From Halobacillus halophilus (GTDB lineage Bacteria > Bacillota > Bacilli > Bacillales > Halobacillaceae), in assembly GCF_020171985.1 (NCBI RefSeq), contig NZ_JAIVAL010000005.1, positions 1 through 64,000 on the forward strand: 64,000 nucleotides of DNA, read 5' to 3'. Both the position numbers and the translations under genes were made by a program. Shown piece by piece: positions 53,973-61,306 of the stretch (positions are counted from its first letter, which is position 1; each line of letters starts with the position of its first letter). The notes under the pieces are model-generated. The model was given only the letters and a program-made list of their open reading frames with translations, ran no database searches and was not told the DNA's origin.

Positions 53973-54735
53973 CGTTCATCCAATCTATTAAGTTTTTATA
54001 TTTATAGGTTGGCTGCTTCTCATAATTCTCTATTTCCTGGAATGAACTTACTCCTGTTTCCACCATCAGTGTATCCATCCCTGCATTTATACCAGCTGAA
54101 ATATCAGTATTGTAATTGTCACCAATCATAAGAACCTGCTTCTCGCTATAGCCTAAACGAGCGAGGGCCTGTTCCATGATAATAGATTCCGGCTTTCCAA
54201 TAAATACTGGTTCAATTCCAGTGCTTACGCTGATAACAGAGGTTAACGCTCCATTCCCAGGTACCATGCCACGCTCTGTAGGAATCGCCCGATCTCCATT
54301 TGTACTGATAAAAGAGGCACCATTTCTTACGTGTAGGCATGCTTTTGTCAGCTTTTCGTAATTAATATTGTGATCGATTCCAATTATGACAAAATCGGGA
54401 TAATCATCAACCACCTCATGTCCTTCCTGCAACATGGCGTCCACGAGCCCTTGTTCCCCAATAATGTAAACCTTGGAAGGCCCCTGCTGACGGCTAACAT
54501 AAATTGCAGCAGCCATGCTGCTTGTCATAATTTGGTCATCCCGTGCGGGAATTCCCAGTTCATTTAATTTATCAGCAACTTGAAGGGCGGTTTTTGAAGA
54601 ATTGTTCGTCAAAAACATAAATGGAAGATGGTTTGTTTCCAGATACTTGACAAATTCCGAAGCCCCTTCTACTCTCTGTTCTCCTCGATACATTGTTCCA
54701 TCCAGATCAATTAAGTAAGCTTCATAGTGGCTCAT
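53953..54735 (-). CDS. yutF: HAD-family phosphatase, NagD-like (YutF)
   Basis: A 260-residue HAD phosphatase. Motif I is IDLDGTMY (residues about 9-16), motif II is FLTNNSSKT (about 41-49), motif III Lys is in FIGKPES and motif IV is LMIGDNYNTDI (about 206-216). The cap type is that of NagD-like sugar/nucleotide phosphatases. AAGGTGATGTA precedes ATG. It is convergent with the membrane-protein gene. Confidence 0.9.
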   Translation of the reverse strand: MSHYEAYLIDLDGTMYRGEQRVEGASEFVKYLETNHLPFMFLTNNSSKTALQVADKLNELGIPARDDQIMTSSMAAAIYVSRQQGPSKVYIIGEQGLVDAMLQEGHEVVDDYPDFVIIGIDHNINYEKLTKACLHVRNGASFISTNGDRAIPTERGMVPGNGALTSVISVSTGIEPVFIGKPESIIMEQALARLGYSEKQVLMIGDNYNTDISAGINAGMDTLMVETGVSSFQEIENYEKQPTYKYKNLIDWMNEKKQKE

Positions 54736-54819
54736 TACATCACCTTCTACCGTAAAATTAGAATCATATAGAGTTGTTATTTGAGGGTGCCTAAACCATA
54801 GGCGCTATTAAATTGTTTT

Positions 54820-55010
54820 AGCAGTAAAGCTCCCGTTTGTTGAAGACTTGATTTCGAGACATTTGTTGAGCGGAAGGTCCTGCGGAGGACGATTTCGCTT
54901 TCCGGCCCTGCACGACGCAGGAAAGCGAGTTGTTGCCCTCCATCTCTCTTTCTTAGAAACGGACCAAATATATCTCGAAACTGCGTCTTACAGTAACCGG
55001 CCCTTTAGTT
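54820..55010. repeat. Intergenic long-hairpin repeat, copy C, with terminal inverted repeats
   Basis: The 5' end TGAAGACTTGATTTCGAGAC (54841-54860) and the 3' end ATCTCGAAACTGCGTCTTAC (54972-54991) are imperfect inverted repeats. Inside, TTCGCTTTCC (54894-54903) pairs with GGAAAGCGA (54920-54928), the same stem as in copy A. CCATCTCTCTTTC and the 3' tail match copy B. TTAGCAGTAAAGC before the element resembles TTACAGTAACCGG at its end, a possible flanking direct repeat. It is located between yutF and yutE. Confidence 0.82.
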
Positions 55011-55081
55011 TAATAAGAACCTTATGCCTCATTATCGTCATTGACAAAGCACACACATTAGCACCGTGGCTAATTACAAAT

Positions 55082-55106
55082 AAAAAATCGCGTAATACAC
55101 GCGACT
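55082..55106 (-). terminator. Terminator of yutE
   Basis: TCGCGTG / TACGCGA hairpin followed by six T residues on the minus strand. Confidence 0.82.
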
Positions 55107-55137
55107 ATTTTATCATAATTATTGATTTAATAACTAT

Positions 55138-55578
55138 TTAATTGTCATTAGAAAATGCTGATACAGGACCCAATTCATGATTTAAGTAATAGCGTATGCG
55201 ATCTGGGAATCTTTGGATTTCATTAAACTGATGGCTCCAAATGTCCTTAATAGTATGATGGTCAACGGCTGTATAATGCTGGACAATCATTTTTCTAAGA
55301 CCAATCAATTGTTTATAGCCTTCCTGTTCTTCTGCAGGTAGTACTTGTTCATCAGTCAGAATATCAATGATATCCTCATAGCTCCCTGGATCTCGCATAA
55401 TAAAGCCGTCAATCATCATATTCCCTACATCTATAATAGCTTCGATACTAATATGAGTAAGACGTTCCATTGCAAGCTTTTCTGAAAATGAATGATATGA
55501 AGACTTTGAATATTCATCCAGGATTTTTTCCATATACGTTAAAATTTCTTCAATCTTTTCACGATTAACAAAATACAT
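55138..55578 (-). CDS. yutE: DUF86/HepT-like protein (YutE)
   Basis: A 146-residue all-helical HEPN-domain protein. The RNase-type signature R-x5-H-Y is present in LRKMIVQHYTAVD (Arg95, His101, Tyr102). In HepT-MntA toxin-antitoxin pairs this residue set forms the active site and a neighbouring nucleotidyltransferase (MntA) AMPylates the Tyr; no such gene is adjacent. YutE in Bacillus is likewise alone. GCGGAGGT precedes ATG. It is divergent from glpX. Confidence 0.85.
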   Translation of the reverse strand: MYFVNREKIEEILTYMEKILDEYSKSSYHSFSEKLAMERLTHISIEAIIDVGNMMIDGFIMRDPGSYEDIIDILTDEQVLPAEEQEGYKQLIGLRKMIVQHYTAVDHHTIKDIWSHQFNEIQRFPDRIRYYLNHELGPVSAFSNDN

Positions 55579-55724
55579 CCTAATACCTCCGCAAAAAAAC
55601 TTTTTTCACACAAATCTCTTAAATATGATAACATAATGCATGGTTTTAATTAAAAAAAGGCGATATTACTTACGCCACTTTTTATTAGTGTATACTAATT
55701 TTAACATGAATCGGAGGAGAATAT

Positions 55725-56699
55725 ATGGATAGAGAATTAGCACTTGAATTGGTGAGAGTTACGGAAGCAGCAGCTATTGCCTCAGCTCAATGGATGGGAA
55801 GAGGCGATAAAATGAGTGCTGATGATGCAGCAACTACTGCCATGAGAACAATGTTTGATTCCGTATCAATGGAAGGGGTCGTTGTTATTGGTGAAGGTGA
55901 ACTAGACGAAGCCCCAATGCTTTATATCGGTGAAGAATTAGGAAATAAGACCGGACCTTCCGTGGATATTGCGGTTGACCCTTTAGAAGGTACTAATATT
56001 GTGTCAAAAGGGCATAATAATGCTGTTGCTGTTATAGCTGCAGCAGAACGCGGAGCTCTGCTCCATGCACCCGATATGTACATGGACAAGATTGCTGTAG
56101 GAAAGTACGCTAAAGGTCTCATCCATATAGATGATCCTATTGAGCGCACGATCGATATTGTGGCCCGTGCGAATAATAAACGTGTCCGGGATTTAACGGT
56201 TATCATTCAAGAACGTGATCGCCATCAGGATATTATTGATCGTGTTATCAAAAAGGGAGCTCGCGTGAAATTGTTTGGTGATGGAGATGTAGGAGCTTCC
56301 ATTGCTACCTGCCTACCGGAAACTGGTGTAGACCTTTTCGTAGGGAAAGGCGGTGCCCCCGAAGGTGTCATCTCGGCTGCAGCTATTAAAAGTCTAGGTG
56401 GAGATATGCAGGCCAGGCTTTCTCCGCAGGATGAGGAAGAAATGGAACGTTGCCGCCAGATGGGACTGGCAGACCCCTTACAACACTTAACACTCGATCA
56501 TCTGGTGAAAAGTGATGATGCAATCTTCGCAGCAACCGGTGTGACCGAAGGAGAACTGTTGGATGGAGTAAAATTCTTAGGTGGTGACCTGGCCCAAACA
56601 GATTCAATTGTCATGCGGGCTAAAACTAGAACCGTGCGATTTATTAAAGCTCACCATCATCTGGATTACAAGCCCCATTTAGTAAAGAATGAAGAATAG
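55725..56699 (+). CDS. glpX: Class II fructose-1,6-bisphosphatase
   Basis: A 324-residue GlpX-type phosphatase for gluconeogenesis. Metal/substrate motifs: IGEGELDEAPML (about residues 55-66), AVDPLEGTNIV (about 85-95) and LFGDGDVGASIA (about 182-193). ATCGGAGGAG precedes ATG. A TGTATACT extended -10 (55689-55696) lies 30 nt upstream. With pckA and pgi also in the window, three gluconeogenic steps are present. It is followed 13 nt later by a small gene in the same direction. Confidence 0.95.
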   Translation: MDRELALELVRVTEAAAIASAQWMGRGDKMSADDAATTAMRTMFDSVSMEGVVVIGEGELDEAPMLYIGEELGNKTGPSVDIAVDPLEGTNIVSKGHNNAVAVIAAAERGALLHAPDMYMDKIAVGKYAKGLIHIDDPIERTIDIVARANNKRVRDLTVIIQERDRHQDIIDRVIKKGARVKLFGDGDVGASIATCLPETGVDLFVGKGGAPEGVISAAAIKSLGGDMQARLSPQDEEEMERCRQMGLADPLQHLTLDHLVKSDDAIFAATGVTEGELLDGVKFLGGDLAQTDSIVMRAKTRTVRFIKAHHHLDYKPHLVKNEE

Positions 56700-56712
56700 G
56701 AGTTGAAGATTC

Positions 56713-56979
56713 ATGGCTCAAAGACCTCTCCTAGAGGACTTTACTCAGGAGACTAGCACCCGGTTTGTATGCTTTACAGCCGGGAGCCACCGTTTCGAGC
56801 TTGCTTTAATGAAAGCTGCTCATTTTAATAATCAGACGATGGTTATTAACCTTCACAAAAATCGTCAAGCCTTGTTGGATCTTGAAACCATTAGGAAAGA
56901 TGGTCATTTGGAACATTTGTTCCAATTAAGTGCTATTGAAGCTGAAGAGTTAAGGAACTATCTTCCCGATCTCCTTTGA
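56713..56979 (+). CDS. Small protein, DUF3055/SAV0927-like
   Basis: An 88-residue protein with the pattern TRFVCFTAGSHRFELALM, INLHKNRQALLDLE and EHLFQLSAIEAEELRNYL, resembling the DUF3055/SAV0927 family of Firmicutes (tentative). Function unknown. AGGAG precedes ATG. It is 13 nt after glpX, so probably co-transcribed, and followed at once by a terminator. Confidence 0.72.
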   Translation: MAQRPLLEDFTQETSTRFVCFTAGSHRFELALMKAAHFNNQTMVINLHKNRQALLDLETIRKDGHLEHLFQLSAIEAEELRNYLPDLL

Positions 56980-56985
56980 ATAAAG

Positions 56986-57027
56986 AAACCTCCCCTGGAA
57001 AAACTATAAGCCAAGGGAGGTTTTTTT
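56986..57027 (+). terminator. Terminator of the glpX unit overlapping the next ribosome site
   Basis: AAACCTCCC (56986-56994) pairs with GGGAGGTTT (57015-57023); the stem is extended by TGG/CCA. A T run reaches 57027 and the next ATG is at 57028. The Shine-Dalgarno sequence GGGAGG (57015-57020) of the following gene lies inside the downstream arm. Confidence 0.85.
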
Positions 57028-57321
57028 ATGAGCAGAAAAGATAAAAAGCTTTATTCTGACTTTGCTAATGTAGAGGCGCAACGTAATTATTTAACGCCTG
57101 AACAGCTTCCTGAAGGACCTTATGGTGCCCCAAGAAATAAAGACAAACCTGTTTCCAATGAGAAGAGTGCTCCCTGGACAGAACAACAGCGTTACTATAG
57201 CGCGTTCAACTATGAATATAAGGCGTTGCACCAGGACCTTCAACGTCAAGAGGATGGCGCACACCCTATTCATGATGAGAAAAACCGGGATATAAAACCT
57301 TCAGAAGAAGAATCCGAATAA
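57028..57321 (+). CDS. Conserved Bacillaceae cytosolic protein, unknown function
   Basis: A 97-residue hydrophilic protein with a repeated low-complexity style: LYSDFANVEAQRNYLTPEQLPEGPYGAP, then APWTEQQRYYSAFNYEYKALH. Homologues occur widely in Bacillaceae as small cytosolic proteins without known role. The ATG is 7 nt after GGGAGG, but that site lies within a terminator stem, so translation should need melting of the hairpin or a transcript starting inside it (inference). Confidence 0.72.
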   Translation: MSRKDKKLYSDFANVEAQRNYLTPEQLPEGPYGAPRNKDKPVSNEKSAPWTEQQRYYSAFNYEYKALHQDLQRQEDGAHPIHDEKNRDIKPSEEESE

Positions 57322-57340
57322 ATTACTTTTTCTTACCCTA

Positions 57341-57374
57341 AAAAACCGACGGGCTTTAAGCCCGTCGGTTTTAT
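57341..57374. terminator. Bidirectional terminator before yutD
   Basis: AAAAAACCGACGGGCTT / AAGCCCGTCGGTTTTA with T runs on both strands. Confidence 0.92.
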
Positions 57375-57646
57375 TGATGGACACGCTTCAACACAAAATA
57401 AGCACAGCCAAAGTTGCAGTACTCATATAAGTAATCTTCAAGCGTACTGATTTTTGTATCGAATGTGGCTTTTGGGTTTTGATCATCGAAAAATCCTTTA
57501 AGACGAAGCTGACCATATCCCCAGTCGCCAACTATAAAATCATACTTACTTAATATATCGCTAAATCTTCCTTCTACATCTTCCTGTTGAAAGGCATCTC
57601 GATGATTCTCTACGATTTCAAAGTTCTTACCTGAAATTTCTACCAC
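57371..57646 (-). CDS. yutD: DUF1027 protein (YutD)
   Basis: A 91-residue protein with the family core YDFIVGDWGYGQLRLKGF, ATFDTKISTLEDYLYEYCNFGCAYF. Function unknown; two conserved cysteines at the end of the core. Start GTG at 57646 is preferred because AGAGGTGA lies 5 nt upstream; a GTG three codons earlier overlaps it. The orientation and terminator make it a single unit. Confidence 0.88.
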   Translation of the reverse strand: MVEISGKNFEIVENHRDAFQQEDVEGRFSDILSKYDFIVGDWGYGQLRLKGFFDDQNPKATFDTKISTLEDYLYEYCNFGCAYFVLKRVHQ

Positions 57647-57778
57647 GTCTATCACCTCTATCCTGACATTAGTGTATCATATTTCCCGAATAACGCGGAA
57701 ATACAACTTCACAAAATAAGTATGATTCATCAAAAAAAGTTCAACCTAAGTGAAACCGATTAATAAGGAGGAACAGAA

Positions 57779-58402
57779 GTGAAAAAGCTAACCATTTTAT
57801 CGATTTTATTAGCCTGCCTATTTATGATCACAGGCTGTAACGAAACAACAGACCGAGAAGAAGAAACACGAGATGGGGATACACTAAACGGAAATGCTAT
57901 GGATAATTACAATGACCAGCCTCTAGAAGGGCAAGTTGGATATGTAAGATTTAAGAAAGACCAATTGGATCAGGAAGCTGAAAAAAAACGTGATATTAAA
58001 GTTAACCGTGAACAAATGGCTGACATGATTACAAGAATGATTCTGAGATATGATGGATTTGAAGATGTTGCTACTTTAGTTACAGATAACGAAATTCTCG
58101 TTGCTTACCAGCCTCCCAATAATCACGACCGAGAGCAAGCAGCTGATATGGTTCAAAAGACTGCTTATTCTTTAGTACCAAGCTTTTATCACGTGTTTGT
58201 TTCCGATGATCCAGCTTCATTTGGAGACATCCAAAGTGTAAGTACTTCTACTGTTTATGATGAACAATATACAGAAGTGATAGACAGTATTATTAAGAAA
58301 ATGAAGAAATCTCCGCAAGGTAAAGTACCTGAAAATGACAGTGACCAGCCCATTGAAGGTCCAAATATGGGCCCTGATGATAGACCTGGTACAGAGACGT
58401 GA
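57779..58402 (+). CDS. yutC: YhcN/YlaJ-family sporulation lipoprotein
   Basis: A 207-residue lipoprotein with lipobox MITGC (Cys20) and a Spore_YhcN_YlaJ domain: GYVRFKKDQ, then REQMADMITRMILRYDGFEDVATLVTDNEILVAYQ. Members occur in spores. The start is GTG with AAGGAGGA 6 nt upstream. It precedes lytH, which is also sporulation-linked, with 82 nt between, so co-expression is plausible. Confidence 0.85.
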   Translation: MKKLTILSILLACLFMITGCNETTDREEETRDGDTLNGNAMDNYNDQPLEGQVGYVRFKKDQLDQEAEKKRDIKVNREQMADMITRMILRYDGFEDVATLVTDNEILVAYQPPNNHDREQAADMVQKTAYSLVPSFYHVFVSDDPASFGDIQSVSTSTVYDEQYTEVIDSIIKKMKKSPQGKVPENDSDQPIEGPNMGPDDRPGTET

Positions 58403-58484
58403 TAATCTGCCTTTCATTTCCAAACATAACATTAAGCATGTAGTTCATGCTAACAGTATCAAAAACCATCGTAGGTGAATATTA

Positions 58485-59417
58485 ATGAGATGTTTAGGTA
58501 TATCGCTTATCTTTTTTGTATTGATGAGCTTTGGAAGTGAACATATATATGCAGATCAGGAAAGTCAGGCAAGAATGGCCTTATATAAGAAAACAGAAGC
58601 TCTTACAAATATTTCATGGGAGTACCTGGCGGCTGTTGATCAATATGAGCGCCAAGTCCATGATGATCCTAAAGAAGGACGGGTCACCGCTATCAAACCC
58701 GAGCCCTTCTTTTGGACAGGGAGCGCAGGTGAGATGCCTGTAGATTTCTTCCCCAACGGTTGGGGCTCTGACGGTAATGGCGATAACAAAGCAGATATTG
58801 GAAATGATGAAGATGTCCTTTGGACCATAGGACAATACATTCTCTCTTATGGCACCACAGAGGATGATATTAAAATTGCTTTATTCAATTACTATAAGCG
58901 TGATTTAACTGTGCAAACGATTATGAATACTGCAGAAGTATTTAAAAAATTTCAGACAGTCTCCTTGACAAAAAGAGACTTCCCCGTGCCAACAGAAGCC
59001 AATTACAGCTATAGGAGCACCTGGGGAGATGCTCGTGGTTTTGGAGGACGACGCATCCATGAAGGTACGGATATTTTTGCTAATTATGGTGTACCTGTCA
59101 AGTCTACCACTTATGGAGTTATTGAAATGAAGGGCTGGAACAAATTTGGAGGCTGGCGAGTGGGTATTCGTGATATTTACAACATTTATCACTATTATGC
59201 GCATCTTAACGGATTTGCCGATAATATCGAAGTAGGAGATGTCGTACAGCCAGGAGATGTAATAGGATCCGTAGGAGCTTCCGGTTATGGACCACCAGGA
59301 ACTTCAGGTAAATTCCCTCCACATCTACACTACGGTATGTATCAGGATAACGGCAAAAATGAATGGGCGTTTGATCCTTATCCATTTCTTAAAAAGTGGG
59401 AGCGTATGGTCAACTAA
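58485..59417 (+). CDS. lytH: Sporulation M23-type L-Ala-D-Glu endopeptidase (LytH)
   Basis: A 310-residue secreted metallopeptidase with a signal peptide (about residues 1-23) and a C-terminal LytM domain. Zinc ligands are His and Asp in RRIHEGTDIFA (about residue 193-197) and His in PPHLHYGM (about 286-288). In B. subtilis LytH (YunA) trims peptide side chains in spore cortex. AGGTGA precedes ATG. It follows the YhcN lipoprotein, and a terminator shared with the NSS transporter unit follows it. Confidence 0.88.
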   Translation: MRCLGISLIFFVLMSFGSEHIYADQESQARMALYKKTEALTNISWEYLAAVDQYERQVHDDPKEGRVTAIKPEPFFWTGSAGEMPVDFFPNGWGSDGNGDNKADIGNDEDVLWTIGQYILSYGTTEDDIKIALFNYYKRDLTVQTIMNTAEVFKKFQTVSLTKRDFPVPTEANYSYRSTWGDARGFGGRRIHEGTDIFANYGVPVKSTTYGVIEMKGWNKFGGWRVGIRDIYNIYHYYAHLNGFADNIEVGDVVQPGDVIGSVGASGYGPPGTSGKFPPHLHYGMYQDNGKNEWAFDPYPFLKKWERMVN

Positions 59418-59458
59418 AAAAACCGGAATGGTGATTGAATTCACCATTCCGGTTTTCA
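59416..59458. terminator. Bidirectional terminator between lytH and the MetS-like gene
   Basis: AAAACCGGAATGGTGA / TCACCATTCCGGTTTT with T runs both ways. Confidence 0.92.
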
Positions 59459-59463
59459 TTATC

Positions 59464-59556
59464 TTAACTTTTTGATTTTCGGACCGCATGGGTAATACTG
59501 AGCGCAAGTCCGCCCCATATAATTCCTATGGTGATAATAAACATTATAATTGCCAT
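59464..59556 (-). CDS. MetS-type small subunit of an NSS transporter, 30 residues
   Basis: A 30-codon frame opening with ATG that overlaps the transporter stop as TAATG, so translation is coupled. The peptide MAIIMFIITIGIIWGGLALS plus a short basic tail (ITHAVRKSKS) is one membrane helix with the W-G-G-L-A-L-S pattern of MetS-like subunits. In Corynebacterium MetP-MetS the small subunit is needed for transport. The stop lies just before the shared terminator. It is too short for standard gene callers. Confidence 0.85.
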   Translation of the reverse strand: MAIIMFIITIGIIWGGLALSITHAVRKSKS

Positions 59557-61085
59557 TATTTAGCAGCCCCTTTCGAGTCTTCATCTTCATTGAATTCTAA
59601 CTCATTGTGCGGCCATTTCTTCATAGAGAAAAGAACGCCTACTACAATAGCTGCAATAGCCACTAACCAGCCACCAACAACTAATAAAGTCACAGGGTAA
59701 CCTTCATACGCAGATGACAACTCAAGAATAAGATTCTGAACCATCATATACCCAAGGACAATAGGCGTAATAACCTGGAGGCACACTACCCACCAGTTAC
59801 CCAGCATAATATCAGAAGTTTGATTCGCATGTTCTTTAAGGCCTTTAATACTACGTGCCAGCCACGCAAGGGCTACAATTTCTACGAGTCCCGATAATGC
59901 CACTCCAAACGTATTGATGAAATGGTCGACTGTATCCAGAATGCTTAGCCCGCCTCTTGTAGCATAAAGAAGGGAAATAACTGCTGCCAAACCGCCTCCT
60001 AATAGTACAGCTTTAATACGGGAGACATTAAACTTCTCCGATACAGCCGCTACATATGTTTCCGTAATGGAAATTAAGGAAGAGAGTCCGGCAAGAACAA
60101 GGGAAGCAAAGAATAAGAATCCAAACAACCCAGGGATTCCCGGAATCTGGCTGACAATTTCAGGGAATACCATAAAGGCCAGTCCAATCCCCCCTACTCC
60201 ACGTTCCGCAGCCAGTTGACCTACAGATGTATCATATTGGAATGCCATAAATCCAACGGCTGCAAACACACCAATACCAGCTAAGATTTCAAATGATGAG
60301 TTAGCAAACCCGGTTATAAAAGCATTGTTCGTAATGTCTGACTTCTTCGGCAGATAAGAAGAATACGTTACCATGATGGCAAAAGCAATTGATAAACTGA
60401 AGAAGATTTGTCCGTAGGCTGCCACCCATACGTTAGGATCTGCAATCCGGCTCCATTCCGGCGTAAAGAATGCTGATAGACCATCAGCTGCTCCTTCAAG
60501 TGTCACTGCTCTGACGACTATAATTAAGAATAAGACGACAAGTAATGGAATGAAGATTTTATTAGCTACTTCAATTCCTTTTTTAACTCCTCGTGCTAAA
60601 AACCCTAAAGTGATAACCCAAACGGCAAGCAAAGGCAGCAGTACTTTCGGAACAAGTCCTCCAATCGCCCCTGCATCGGCAAGCTCCAGAAAATCTCCTA
60701 CGAAAAATGCAGTTGGATCATCGCCCCAAGTTAAGTTGAAAGAATAAAAAGCATACATAATTGCCCAGGCAATAATAACAGCATAGTAAGTAGAAATAAC
60801 AAAGGATATGGCAACTTGCCACCATCCCATCCATTCAAAGCCCTTTTTAATTCTCCCGAAAGACTTTGGTGCAGACCCACGGTATTTGTGACCGATGGTA
60901 TATTCCATGATTAAAAGCGGAATGCCTGCAGTAAGTAAAGCAAATAGATAAGGTACGATAAATGCTCCTCCGCCGCTGTCATAAGCAGTGGCAGGAAAAC
61001 GCCAGATGTTACCAAGCCCGATAGCTGACCCCATTGCAGCTAGCAGGAAACCAACTCGCGTCCCCCATTGTGCACGATTTTCCAT
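59556..61085 (-). CDS. Sodium-dependent amino-acid transporter, NSS family (MetP type)
   Basis: A 509-residue NSS (LeuT-fold) symporter. Its first helix carries the Na+/substrate motif GSAIGLGNIWRFP (about residues 19-31); about eleven to twelve transmembrane helices follow. The MetS-like small subunit directly downstream makes methionine/alanine-type substrates most likely, driven by sodium as suits a saline habitat (inference). An excellent SigA promoter precedes it. Confidence 0.9.
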   Translation of the reverse strand: MENRAQWGTRVGFLLAAMGSAIGLGNIWRFPATAYDSGGGAFIVPYLFALLTAGIPLLIMEYTIGHKYRGSAPKSFGRIKKGFEWMGWWQVAISFVISTYYAVIIAWAIMYAFYSFNLTWGDDPTAFFVGDFLELADAGAIGGLVPKVLLPLLAVWVITLGFLARGVKKGIEVANKIFIPLLVVLFLIIVVRAVTLEGAADGLSAFFTPEWSRIADPNVWVAAYGQIFFSLSIAFAIMVTYSSYLPKKSDITNNAFITGFANSSFEILAGIGVFAAVGFMAFQYDTSVGQLAAERGVGGIGLAFMVFPEIVSQIPGIPGLFGFLFFASLVLAGLSSLISITETYVAAVSEKFNVSRIKAVLLGGGLAAVISLLYATRGGLSILDTVDHFINTFGVALSGLVEIVALAWLARSIKGLKEHANQTSDIMLGNWWVVCLQVITPIVLGYMMVQNLILELSSAYEGYPVTLLVVGGWLVAIAAIVVGVLFSMKKWPHNELEFNEDEDSKGAAK

Positions 61086-61187
61086 GTGAAAGGCCCCCTT
61101 TTATTTATATAACCCCTCATTTAACTCTAAATCAGCAATGAGAGGATGTTTCAAAATTTTTATTTTTTTCTGATTATTTCTGCTTAA

Positions 61188-61216
61188 ATTATAACCATCC
61201 GTTCAGGGGTTGTCAA
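61188..61216 (-). promoter_or_regulatory. Near-consensus SigA promoter of the NSS transporter
   Basis: TTGACA (61211-61216), 17-nt spacer, TATAAT (61188-61193) on the minus strand: both boxes are perfect. The leader is about 95 nt. Confidence 0.92.
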
Positions 61217-61252
61217 AGTTATTTTAAAATATTTAGAATTTAACAAAAATAA

Positions 61253-61290
61253 CAAAAAAAGGATAGAGACTTTGAAAAGTCTCCATCCTT
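61253..61290 (-). terminator. Terminator of the NhaC-family gene
   Basis: AAGGATGGAGACTTT / AAAGTCTCTATCCTT stem with one mismatch and seven T residues on the minus strand. Confidence 0.92.
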
Positions 61291-61306
61291 AGGGTAATTA
61301 TAACAT

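Noticed and set aside
54848-55141. 97-codon plus frame starting in repeat copy C
   Set aside because: The frame spans the hairpin arms and a terminator of yutE; no ribosome site.
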